Assembly (NCBI GenBank): GCA_964515555.1
Contig: CAZEVY010000092.1
Coordinates: 1 to 21,627 of the forward strand
Source of the DNA: CAZEVY01 sp964515555
GTDB lineage: Bacteria; Acidobacteriota; Terriglobia; Bryobacterales; Bryobacteraceae
Direction: 5' to 3'
DNA: 21,627 nucleotides
Shown here: piece by piece, positions 12,992 through 20,019 of the stretch
How the letters are laid out: each line of letters starts with the position of its first letter
How positions within the stretch are numbered: the stretch's first letter is position 1
Position numbers and translations under genes: made by a program
The notes under the pieces: generated by a model
Seen by the model: only the letters and a program-made list of their open reading frames with translations
Database searches by the model: none
What the model was told of the DNA's origin: nothing

Positions 12992-13932
12992 GTGAACCGG
13001 TCGACATCGCCCATCTCCCACTTCATCGAACATCACTTCCGCCACTTCAACGCCGCCGCTCTGGTCGACGCCGCCAAGGCCTATCGCGAGCACGTCGACG
13101 CCGGCAAGCCCATGATGGTCACTCTCGCCGGCGCCATGAGCACCGCCGAGCTCGGCCTCTCGCTCGCCGAGATGATTCGTCAGGGCAAGGTCCACGCCAT
13201 CTGCTGCACCGGCGCGAATCTCGAAGAGGATGTCTTCAACCTGGTCGCCCACGACTTCTACGAGCGCGTCCCCCATTACCGCGACCTCACGCCGCGCGAC
13301 GAGCAGGCGCTGCTCGAGCGCCACATGAACCGCGTCACCGACACCTGCATTCCCGAGGCCGAGGCCATGCGCCGCATCGAGAGCGTCATCCTCCGGCAGT
13401 GGATCGCGTCGGACAAGAAGGGAGAGCGGCTTTTTCCCGCGGAGTTTTTCTTCCGTATACTCAAGGACCCGGAACTCGCCGCGAGTTTCCAGATCGACCC
13501 CGCCGACAGTTGGCTCTACGCCGCCATGGAGAAGAATCTCCCCGTCTTCGTTCCCGGATGGGAGGACTCGACGCGCGGCAACATGTACGCCGGACACTGC
13601 ATCGCGGGCGACGTCTCGAATGTGCACACGGTGCGCACCGGCATCGAGACCATGACGTGGCTCGCCGACTGGTACACGCGCACCGCCGCGCGCGCGCCCA
13701 TCGGCTTCTTCCAGATCGGCGGCGGCATCGCCGGCGACTTTCCCATTTGCGTCGTGCCCATGCTGCGGCAGGATCTCCAGCGCCACGACACGCCGCTGTG
13801 GGGCTACTTCTGCCAGATCAGCGANNNNNNNNNNNNNNGGGCAAGCTCGCTGCCGACACGCCGAAGTTCATCGTCGAATCCGACGCCTCGATCGTCGCGC
13901 CGCTGATCTTCGCCTGGGTGCTCGGCTGGTGA
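12992..13932 (+). CDS. Deoxyhypusine-synthase-like protein (probable polyamine enzyme), interrupted by N gap
   Basis: A bacterial deoxyhypusine synthase (DHS) homologue. Family features include FIEHHFRHFNAAALVDAAKAY, the NAD-binding start MVTLAGAMSTAELGLSLAEMIRQG, ICCTGANLEEDVFNLVAH, the FFQIGGGIAGDFPI stretch and, after the gap, GKLAADTPKFIVESDAS with the lysine that corresponds to the catalytic Lys of the eukaryotic enzyme (WGK). Bacteria have no eIF5A to modify, and DHS-like proteins in bacteria are thought to make homospermidine-type polyamines. That assignment is by family. The two halves are in different frames across the 14 N, which fits a mis-sized gap rather than a real frameshift. 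The GTG at 12992 is favoured over the GTG at 12977. The TGA directly abuts the convergent cbiQ stop. Confidence 0.85.
13825..13838. other. Assembly gap (14 N) inside the DHS-like gene
   Basis: The N run starts after the first two bases of a codon (GA, probably Asp) and ends before the last base of a codon (probably Trp, ahead of GKL). An intact frame needs a multiple of 3 missing bases. Family members, as I recall them, have 18 residues between those two positions, which would be 57 bases. Confidence 0.95.
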
Positions 13933-14601
13933 TTACGCCGCGAGCCGCGCGGCGAGAAACAGCGCCACCGCCGCGGCCAGGTAGATTCCGTCGATCGCGC
14001 CCAGCCTGCGCGCCGTCAGCGACGGCCAGGCGCCGGTGAAGCCGCGCGCCAGCATCGACGCGTGAATGCGCTCGGCGCGATCCCAGCTTCTCAGCACCAG
14101 CGCGCCGATCTGTCCGCCGTGCGCCAGGAAGCCGAGGCGTCCGATGGTCTGGACCGAGCGGCTGTCGCGTGCGCGCGCCATGCGCGCGTATTCCTCGGCG
14201 AGCAGCGTTGTGTAGCGGTGCATCATGCCGAGAATCAGGTTGAGCGACTCGGGCGATTTCATCCGGCGCAGCGCCCACAGCAGGTCGGCGAGCGGCGTCG
14301 TCGAGGCGAGAAGCGCGAGCAGCGCCGCGGCCAGCATTCCCTTCATGGCGACGACACTTCCGGCGGCGATTCCCGCCTGAAACGCCAGCAGCGCCGACGC
14401 CAGCAGAATGAACGGGGCCGCGGCCAGTACGCGCCATCGGATTTCGCCGCCGCGCGCGCGGCTGGCGGCGATCATCGCCGCGGCCAGGGCGAAGTACCAC
14501 GGAAAGACGGCGAGCCGCGCGGTCGAGCCGATAATAACGATCGCCGCGACCACCGCGAGTATGCGCGTGCGCGGGTCGAGGCGCTGGAAGAGATCCCTCA
14601 C
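13933..14601 (-). CDS. cbiQ: ECF-type nickel/cobalt transporter T component
   Basis: A 222-residue membrane protein of the CbiQ/EcfT family with about five hydrophobic segments. It begins with the family-type MRDLFQRLDPRTRILAVVAAIVI. The coupling helices carry the ARxxxRG-like signatures typical of EcfT, here YARMARARDSRS and ERIHASMLARGF, which contact the ATPase pair. It should join CbiM (the metal-binding S component) and two ATPase subunits to import Ni2+ or Co2+. The GTG start at 14601 overlaps the cbiM TGA (GTGA), so it is translated with cbiM. The stop abuts that of the DHS-like gene on the other strand, leaving no room for a separate terminator. No ATPase gene follows in the window. 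Confidence 0.9.
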   Translation of the reverse strand: MRDLFQRLDPRTRILAVVAAIVIIGSTARLAVFPWYFALAAAMIAASRARGGEIRWRVLAAAPFILLASALLAFQAGIAAGSVVAMKGMLAAALLALLASTTPLADLLWALRRMKSPESLNLILGMMHRYTTLLAEEYARMARARDSRSVQTIGRLGFLAHGGQIGALVLRSWDRAERIHASMLARGFTGAWPSLTARRLGAIDGIYLAAAVALFLAARLAA

Positions 14602-15182
14602 AGCCGGGCTTCGAGAAGCGCCGGACGCGCGCTACGCAGAAACGCGACCACGGCCGCGGTGAGCGCGCCCTCGATGGCCGCCGCCATCAGGTAGAGCGCC
14701 GTCATGAAGAGGAATCCCTTGCCGTAGCCGGTGAGCCAGAATTCGGCGGCGATCAGCAGCGCCGGAGCGAGCACGCCCAGGAATCCGCAGGCGAAGGCGC
14801 GCAGGGAATCGGCGCCGATTCCGGTCCTCCACAGCGCGGCGGCAAGCAGCGCGCCGGTCCCCATGTTGGCGGCGTTCAATCCGAGCGAGAGCAGACCGCC
14901 GTGTTGAAAAAGAATCGTCTGAAAGACCAGCGCCGCGAAGATGGCCGCGAAGGCGCGGCGTCCCGCGAGAATCCCGCAGAGTCCGTAGAGCCCGAGGTGC
15001 ACCGAGGTGCCGCCGAGCGGGAAATGCACCAGCGATACGGCGAAGGCCGCCGACGCCAGCATGCCGAGCCGCACCACCTCGGCGCTCTCCACTTTCCGGC
15101 CGAGCCAGTAAAGGGCAGTCCAGGAAACGCCGTGCGCGGCGGCACACCAGGCGTTGGGGACAATTCCGTCGGCGATATGCAT
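14598..15182 (-). CDS. cbiM: ECF-type nickel/cobalt transporter substrate-binding membrane component
   Basis: A 194-residue membrane protein of the CbiM/NikM family. It starts MHIADGIVPNAWC, the conserved N-terminus in which the amino group and His2 bind the metal. Further metal-site histidines are expected in SLVHFPLGGTSVHLGLYG. About six hydrophobic segments follow. It recognises Ni2+ or Co2+, and sequence alone does not decide which. It lacks the fused CbiN/NikN-like C-terminal extension of longer relatives. The NikL-like gene encoded divergently is the probable auxiliary partner. The upstream spacer (15183-15396) holds a parS palindrome but nothing like a cobalamin riboswitch or a clear NikR site. 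Confidence 0.9.
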   Translation of the reverse strand: MHIADGIVPNAWCAAAHGVSWTALYWLGRKVESAEVVRLGMLASAAFAVSLVHFPLGGTSVHLGLYGLCGILAGRRAFAAIFAALVFQTILFQHGGLLSLGLNAANMGTGALLAAALWRTGIGADSLRAFACGFLGVLAPALLIAAEFWLTGYGKGFLFMTALYLMAAAIEGALTAAVVAFLRSARPALLEARL

Positions 15183-15246
15183 CCAGCTACCAGGTGAAAG
15201 TGATTGAAATCAAGCAGTTAACGGCATCGGAGGGCGCCGGGGCGAA

Positions 15247-15264
15247 ATGTTCCACGTGGAACAT
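15247..15264. promoter_or_regulatory. parS site (ParB-binding palindrome)
   Basis: ATGTTCCACGTGGAACAT is a perfect 18-bp palindrome. Its 16-bp core TGTTCCACGTGGAACA differs from the classic parS TGTTTCACGTGAAACA only by a symmetric T-to-C/A-to-G change, a variant known from other GC-rich bacteria. It lies between the divergent cbiM and NikL-like genes. ParB spreads from such sites and, with ParA and SMC, separates chromosome origins. parS sites cluster near oriC, so this segment is probably origin-proximal. Confidence 0.85.
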
Positions 15265-15352
15265 CGCCGGGCCGACTGGCTGGGCCCCGGCGCGGGCGAT
15301 CGCGAAGGGCTCGACCTCGGCGGCGGCGAAGCTGGCCGGGGCGGCACGCGGG

Positions 15353-15382
15353 ATGACACGGTTCAGTCGCACGAATTATATT
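15353..15382 (+). promoter_or_regulatory. Sigma-70-type promoter for the NikL-like operon
   Basis: ATGACA (15353-15358), 18-base spacer, TATATT (15377-15382): five of six consensus matches in each box. The -10 ends 14 bases before the ATG at 15397. This is the best complete promoter in the window. Confidence 0.65.
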
Positions 15383-15396
15383 TTAGTGATACGCAC

Positions 15397-15828
15397 ATGC
15401 GAATGTCTTGGGCGACTCTCGGACTGCTGGTCTCCGCCGTCGCGGCGCACGAGCTGGACCTGGCGGCGACGCTGGCGCCGCCGGCGGTGGTGGTGCGCGC
15501 CTCCTACGGCGGGACGCAGGCGGTGGCGCACGCGAAGGTGCAAGTGTTCGCGCCGGGGGGCGACCGGGAGTTTCAGACTGGGACAACGGACCGGCGAGGA
15601 TACTTCAGCTTCGTGCCCGAGGGCGAAGGCGCGTGGCGCGTGGCGGTGGACGACGAAGAAGGGCACCGGCGCGAGCTGACGGTGAGCGTTCCGCGGGCGT
15701 TCGCGGGGAGCGCGGCGCCGGCCGCCCCGCCGCGATGGGAGCGGCTGCTGGCGGGCCTGGCGCTGATCGCCGGGGCGACGGGAGTGTTATACGGCGTGGC
15801 GGCTCGGCGGCGCACGGGCCGCGATTAG
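15397..15828 (+). CDS. NikL-like auxiliary protein of a nickel/cobalt ECF transporter
   Basis: A 143-residue membrane-anchored periplasmic protein. Its signal peptide (MRMSWATLGLLVSAVAA) is followed by AHELDLAATL, leaving a histidine near the new N-terminus. A carboxypeptidase-regulatory/DUF4198-like beta domain comes next (VVVRASYGGTQAVAHAKVQV, FQTGTTDRRGYFSFVPEGEG, WRVAVDDEEGHRRELTV) and then one C-terminal transmembrane helix (LLAGLALIAGATGVLYGVA). This layout matches NikL-type accessory proteins found with NikMQO transporters. The cbiM/cbiQ genes lie divergently next door, which supports the link. The frame is open back to an ATG at 15247, but that start lies in the parS palindrome and gives an unlikely N-terminus. 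An ATG at 15403 is also possible. Confidence 0.72.
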   Translation: MRMSWATLGLLVSAVAAHELDLAATLAPPAVVVRASYGGTQAVAHAKVQVFAPGGDREFQTGTTDRRGYFSFVPEGEGAWRVAVDDEEGHRRELTVSVPRAFAGSAAPAAPPRWERLLAGLALIAGATGVLYGVAARRRTGRD

Positions 15829-15832
15829 CCGA

Positions 15833-15838
15833 TATAGT
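15833..15838 (+). promoter_or_regulatory. Possible -10 box before the DapA-family gene
   Basis: TATAGT ends 11 bases before the TTG start at 15850. No -35 is recognisable, and the gene can also be read from the NikL-like promoter. Weak. Confidence 0.3.
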
Positions 15839-15849
15839 ATTTCTTAGCC

Positions 15850-16743
15850 TTGGCCGCCATCGCAGGAGTCTTCGTCGCATCCATCACGCCGCGCCGCGAC
15901 AACGGCGCGCATGTCGACCTGGCCGCGCTGCTCGAACTGGTCGACCACCTGGCCGCCGCCGGGGTTGACGGCATCGCGCTGTTCGGCTCCACGGGCGAGT
16001 TCATTCACTACGACCTCGAAGAACGCATCCGGGTGCAGACGCTGGCCCTGAAGCGGAGCCGGCTGCCGATGCTGGTGAACGTCTCGCACTCGACGCTCGC
16101 GGGGGCGGTGCAACTGGCGCGCGAAGCGCAGGGCGCCGCCGGCCTGCTGCTCATGCCGCCGAGCTTCTTCCGATACACTCAGCCGGAAATCGCGGCGTAT
16201 TACCGGGCTTTCGCCGCGGAAGCCGGGACATCGCCGCTGCTTTACAACATCCCCTTCTTCACGTCGGTGCTCGACGCCGCCACGGCCGTCGAACTCATCG
16301 CCGAAGGCGCGGCCTCCGGCATCAAGGACTCGAGCGGCGAGTGGGATTATTTCACGCGCCTGCGCGCGCTGCACGCCGAAAGGCCGTTTCCCCTGATGGT
16401 CGGCAACGACACGATGTTCGCGCGCGGACGCGCGGCCGGCGCCTCGGGCGTGGTGTCGGGCGTGGCCTGCGCGGCGCCCGAGCTGATGGTGGCGCTGAAT
16501 CGCGCCGTGTGCTCCGGCGCGACCGAAAAGGCGGCGCGGCTGGACGCCCTGCTCGGGGATTTCATCGGCTGGCTCGACCGCTTCCCGACGCCGGTGGGTG
16601 TGCGGCTGGCGGTGGCCGCCCGTGGACTCACGGTGGGACCGCATGCAGCGCCGCTCTCGGAGGCATCGCGCTTGCTGGCCGGCGAGTTCCGGGAGTGGCT
16701 CGGCGGGTGGTTCGGGGACGTGAAACGGGAGGCATCGGAGTGA
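15850..16743 (+). CDS. Dihydrodipicolinate synthase (DapA) family aldolase/lyase
   Basis: A 297-residue cytoplasmic TIM-barrel enzyme of the class I, Schiff-base DapA/NAL/KDG-aldolase family. Visible are the pyruvate-binding GSTGE (46-50), the catalytic tyrosine in LLYNIPFF (Y132) and the Schiff-base lysine in GIKDSSG (K159). The more usual GTTGE of true DapA is GSTGE here. With the odd context (between a NikL-like gene and an esterase) this argues for a paralogue acting on another 2-oxo acid rather than lysine synthesis, which is inference. The start is a TTG at 15850, the only start that keeps the first beta strand (MAAIAGVFVASITP). Its TGA overlaps the next GTG (GTGA), so translation is coupled. 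It probably uses pyruvate or a pyruvate-yielding sugar acid. Confidence 0.85.
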   Translation: MAAIAGVFVASITPRRDNGAHVDLAALLELVDHLAAAGVDGIALFGSTGEFIHYDLEERIRVQTLALKRSRLPMLVNVSHSTLAGAVQLAREAQGAAGLLLMPPSFFRYTQPEIAAYYRAFAAEAGTSPLLYNIPFFTSVLDAATAVELIAEGAASGIKDSSGEWDYFTRLRALHAERPFPLMVGNDTMFARGRAAGASGVVSGVACAAPELMVALNRAVCSGATEKAARLDALLGDFIGWLDRFPTPVGVRLAVAARGLTVGPHAAPLSEASRLLAGEFREWLGGWFGDVKREASE

Positions 16744-18386
16744 GGTTGACGCTAGCGCTCGCGCTCTTAACGACGGCATCCGCCACGGCGCAGGTTTACT
16801 CGAGCGGCCCGCAGGTGGTCACCTTCTACTCCACGGTGGACGACTCCGATCAGCCCTACGCGCTCTTCGTCCCCAAGAATTTCGACGCGACCAAGAAATA
16901 CCCGCTGGTGGTGAGCCTGCACGGGGCCGGGTCGAACCACCGCCTCAACCTGCGGCGCGTGTTCGGCAAGGGGAACCTGCCGGGCGAGTCCGACGCGGCC
17001 GCCAGCCGCTACTTCCCGATGCTGGCCGACGTGGACTTCCTGGTGGCCGCGCCGCTGGCGCGGGGCACGATGGGCTACCAGGGAATCGCCGAGGGGGACG
17101 TTTACGACATGCTGGCCGACGTCGAGCGGCGCTTCCCGGTGGACCCCGACCGCGTTTATCTGACGGGCCTTTCGATGGGCGGCGGCGGGACGATGTGGCT
17201 CGGGCTGACGCGTCCGGACGTGTGGGCCGCCATCGCGCCGGTTTGCGCGGCGACGGCGCCGGAGTGGAGCGAACTGGCGCCGAACGCGCTGAACCTGCCG
17301 GTCCACCTGTTTCACGGCGACCAGGACCCGGTGGTTCCGGTGGCGTCGACCCGGCAGTGGCACAAGGAGCTGGCGGCGCTGGCGACGCGCGTCGAGTATC
17401 GCGAGTATCCCGGCGTGCGGCACAACTCCTGGGACAACGCCTACGCGAACGCGGCGATCTTCGCGTGGTTCGCGCAGCACCGCCGCAACCGGTTTCCCGA
17501 GCGGGTGCGATTCGCGACGCGGCACTACAAGCACCGCTCGGCGTACTGGGTGTCGATCGACGGACTGACTCCCGGGACGCTGGCCTCGGTGGACGCGACG
17601 TTCACGGCGCCCAATCGCGCCGCAGTCACCACGGCGGGCGTCGAGGGCTTCACGCTGGAACTCACGGGACATCCGAGGTTCGCCGCGGCGCGGCCGCTGG
17701 CCGTCTCCATCGACGGGCAGGAGCTGAAGGCGACGGGCGCCACGGGTGCGTCGTTCGTGAAGGCGGCGAAGGGCTGGAGCGTGGGGAGATACGACCCGCG
17801 CGACGGCAAGCGGCCCGGGGCAGAAGGGCCGATCTCGGAAGCGGTCGCGGGCCGGCATTACTACGTGTACGGCACCGCGGACTCGCCGAACGAAGATGAG
17901 CTGCGCCGCCGGCGGGAACAGGCGCAGATGGCGGCCAACTGGTCCGGCCAGCGGCCGCCGCTGACGCTCTACCTCCGAGTGGTCGCCGACAAAGACCTTC
18001 GCGACGCCGACCTGCGCGGCGCCAATCTTGTGCTGTTCGGCGCCCGCGAGACCAACGCCTGGATCGCGAAATTCGCCGATCGGCTGCCGATGGAGCTCAA
18101 TGCGGGCGCGGCCGACTACGGACTGCTCTACACGACGCACCTCGACGGGCGTTACCTGCTGATCAACTCCGGCCTGGCCTGGTGGACGGGCGCCGACAAG
18201 GTCCAGCGGCCCGTATTCCGGTTCCTGCCGCCGCCGTTCCGGCTGCTGCCTGCCTTCGGCGACTACATCGTATTCCGGGGAGGCCTCGCGAATGCGGTCG
18301 CGGAGGGGCGCTTCGACCGCGACTGGAAACTCCCCGCCGCCGACCGCGAGAAGATTCTCGCCACCGGCGCGGTGCGCGTGAAGTGA
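16740..18386 (+). CDS. Secreted alpha/beta hydrolase (PHB-depolymerase/esterase-like) with C-terminal extension
   Basis: A 548-residue exported protein. The signal peptide is MRLTLALALLTTASATAQ. The esterase domain (about 25-250) shows YALFVPKNFDATKKYPLVVSLHGAGS, the nucleophile motif GLSMGG (S145), the acid in GDQDPVVP (D196) and the histidine in GVRHNSWD (H228), a complete catalytic triad. Residues 250-548 form an extension with beta-rich segments (SIDGLTPGTLASVDATFTAP) and a region with DLRGANLVLFGARETNAWI, which resembles the tail of prolyl-oligopeptidase-like hydrolases in environmental bacteria. The substrate is unknown. The open frame starts earlier, at 16341, inside the DapA-family gene. 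The GTG at 16740 overlapping the preceding TGA is chosen because the signal peptide begins there. The AADC-like gene start overlaps its stop in the same way. Confidence 0.85.
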   Translation: MRLTLALALLTTASATAQVYSSGPQVVTFYSTVDDSDQPYALFVPKNFDATKKYPLVVSLHGAGSNHRLNLRRVFGKGNLPGESDAAASRYFPMLADVDFLVAAPLARGTMGYQGIAEGDVYDMLADVERRFPVDPDRVYLTGLSMGGGGTMWLGLTRPDVWAAIAPVCAATAPEWSELAPNALNLPVHLFHGDQDPVVPVASTRQWHKELAALATRVEYREYPGVRHNSWDNAYANAAIFAWFAQHRRNRFPERVRFATRHYKHRSAYWVSIDGLTPGTLASVDATFTAPNRAAVTTAGVEGFTLELTGHPRFAAARPLAVSIDGQELKATGATGASFVKAAKGWSVGRYDPRDGKRPGAEGPISEAVAGRHYYVYGTADSPNEDELRRRREQAQMAANWSGQRPPLTLYLRVVADKDLRDADLRGANLVLFGARETNAWIAKFADRLPMELNAGAADYGLLYTTHLDGRYLLINSGLAWWTGADKVQRPVFRFLPPPFRLLPAFGDYIVFRGGLANAVAEGRFDRDWKLPAADREKILATGAVRVK

Positions 18387-19792
18387 GCGCCGCCTTGACG
18401 CCGGAGGAGTTCCGCAAGCACGGACACGAGGCCGTCGACTGGATCGCGGAGTACCTGGAGCATGTCCGAGACTACCCGGTGCTGCCGAAGTCCGCGCCGG
18501 GCGAGCTGGTGGACCTTCTGCCGGCGTCGGCGCCCGAGCGCGGCGAGGCGATGGAAGCGATTCTGGCCGACTTCCGGGAGCTGATTCCCTCGCGCATCAC
18601 GCACTGGAATCACCCGCGCTTTCTGGCGTATTTCGCCAACACGGCTTCGCCCGCGGGCATCCTGGGCGAGATGCTGGCGGCGGCGTTGAACGTCAACCAC
18701 ATGCTGTGGAAGTCGGGTCCGGCGGCGACGGAGCTGGAGCAGGTGACGATGTCGTGGCTGCGGCAGTGGATCGGACTGCCGGAGGAGTTCTTCGGAATCA
18801 TCTACGACACGGCCTCGACGAGCTCGCTGCACGCCATCGCGGCGGCTCGCGAATTCGCCGACCCGGAGGCGCGCACGCGCGGCAACCGGCAGGGCCTGGC
18901 GGTCTATTGCTCCGAGCACGCGCACTCCTCGATCGACAAGGCCGCCATCACGCTCGGGATCGGGCAGGAGGGCGTGCGGAAAATCGGAGTCGACGGGGAA
19001 TACCGCATGCGGCCCGATCTGCTGGACGCCGCCATTCGCGACGATCGCGCCTCGGGGCGCACGCCCGCGTGCATCGTCGCCACGGTGGGGACGACGGGGG
19101 TGACGGCGATCGACCCGACGGCGGCGATCGCCGAAGTGGCGCGCGCGCACGGGGTGTGGCTGCACGTGGACGCGGCGTACGCGGGACCGGCGGCGATCGC
19201 GCCGGAGTACCGCTGGGTGCTGGATGGCGCGGCGCTGGCGGATTCGCTGGTGCTGAATCCGCACAAGTGGCTGTTCACGCCGGTGGACCTGAGCGTGCTG
19301 TACACGCGGCGTCCGGAGGTGTTGCGCAGCGCCTTCGCGCTGGTGCCCGAGTATCTGCGCACGGCGGCGGACCCGCGCGCGGTGAACCTGATGGACTACG
19401 GCTTCCAGCTCGGGCGGCGGTTCCGCTCGCTGAAATTGTGGTTCGTGATGCGCGCCTTCGGGCGCGAGGGCGCCGCCGAGGCGATACGCCGGCACATCGC
19501 GCTGGCGAAGGAGTTCGCCTCGTGGGTGGAGGCCGACGGGCGCTTCGAGATTTGCGCGCCGTGTCGGCTGTCGCTGGTGTGTTTCCGGCTGAAGGCGAGC
19601 GACGAGGAGAATGCGCGGCTGCTGGAGTCGGTGAATTCATCGGGTGTCGCGCTGCTCTCGCATTTGGTTTTGGATGGGAGGTTCGTGCTGCGGCTGGCGA
19701 TCGGGAACCTAGGCACGGCGCGGGAGGATTTAGAGAAGGTGTGGGGGGTGATTACGGGGGGGGCGATTTTGGCCGCAGATGAACGCAGATGA
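18383..19792 (+). CDS. Aromatic-L-amino-acid decarboxylase-like PLP enzyme (group II decarboxylase)
   Basis: A 469-residue cytoplasmic PLP enzyme of the pyridoxal-dependent decarboxylase family. It has the N-terminal FRKHGHEAVDWIAEYLEHV, the substrate-region HWNHPRFLAYFANTASP, the PLP-stacking histidine in SEHAHSSIDKA (H180), the cofactor aspartate in HVDAAYAG (D263) and the Schiff-base lysine in NPHKWLF (K295). The length suits tyrosine/tryptophan/DOPA decarboxylases. The exact amino acid is not fixed by motifs. The GTG start (18383) overlaps the upstream TGA. The last codons (LAADERR) and the stop lie inside a dispersed repeat (19768-19800), so the natural C-terminus has probably been altered by the repeat. 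It is the last gene of the NikL-DapA-esterase run. Confidence 0.88.
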   Translation: MSAALTPEEFRKHGHEAVDWIAEYLEHVRDYPVLPKSAPGELVDLLPASAPERGEAMEAILADFRELIPSRITHWNHPRFLAYFANTASPAGILGEMLAAALNVNHMLWKSGPAATELEQVTMSWLRQWIGLPEEFFGIIYDTASTSSLHAIAAAREFADPEARTRGNRQGLAVYCSEHAHSSIDKAAITLGIGQEGVRKIGVDGEYRMRPDLLDAAIRDDRASGRTPACIVATVGTTGVTAIDPTAAIAEVARAHGVWLHVDAAYAGPAAIAPEYRWVLDGAALADSLVLNPHKWLFTPVDLSVLYTRRPEVLRSAFALVPEYLRTAADPRAVNLMDYGFQLGRRFRSLKLWFVMRAFGREGAAEAIRRHIALAKEFASWVEADGRFEICAPCRLSLVCFRLKASDEENARLLESVNSSGVALLSHLVLDGRFVLRLAIGNLGTAREDLEKVWGVITGGAILAADERR

Positions 19793-19800
19793 ACGCCGAT
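19768..19800 (-). repeat. Dispersed repeat, copy 2, overlapping the AADC-like gene end
   Basis: The reverse complement reads as three 10-base units, ATCGGCGTTC, ATCTGCGTTC and ATCTGCGGCC, then AAA. It matches 6089-6121 at 31 of 33 positions. The TGA at 19790-19792 is within it. Confidence 0.8.
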
Positions 19801-19820
19801 GGCACAAGGCCTGATTGTTA

Positions 19821-19863
19821 TTTATCTGCGTTCCTATATAGCCATTAACTTTGTTCGAGACGG
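19821..19863 (+). repeat. Dispersed repeat, copy 3 (decayed)
   Basis: TTTATCTGCGTTC followed by a diverged tail with ATTAAC and TTTGTTCGAGACGG. It is a degraded direct copy of 19959-20002 and is inverted relative to 19768-19800, with which it can form a hairpin. Confidence 0.6.
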
Positions 19864-19958
19864 TCCGCTCCTTATAGTCGCGGCTCTGTACCGGATGGCA
19901 GCCGATGACAGGCGTATTGCCGGTAGACTCAGAAAACGACCTTACTGTTTTATCCGCG

Positions 19959-20002
19959 TTTATCTGCGTTCATCTGTGGCGATTAAGTTTTGTTCGGGGC
20001 GG
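19959..20002 (+). repeat. Dispersed repeat, copy 4
   Basis: TTTATCTGCGTTCATCTGTG, then GCGATTAAGTTTTGTTCGGG and GCGG. It lies between the convergent AADC-like and histidine kinase genes. The repeat array (19768-20002) is the only structure in this spacer, and no separate terminator is visible. Confidence 0.65.
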
Positions 20003-20019
20003 GTTTGCGGCGGGCAGGA

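Noticed and set aside
15247..15396. Longer start for the NikL-like gene (beginning MFHVEH)
   Set aside because: The ATG is part of the parS palindrome. The extension precedes the signal peptide and lies upstream of the promoter.
15183..15396. Cobalamin riboswitch upstream of cbiM
   Set aside because: No B12-box or other conserved riboswitch segments seen on the minus strand. The spacer holds only parS and promoter motifs.
16341..16739. Upstream start for the secreted esterase
   Set aside because: It lies inside the DapA-family gene in another frame. The GTG at 16740 begins a proper signal peptide and overlaps the preceding stop.
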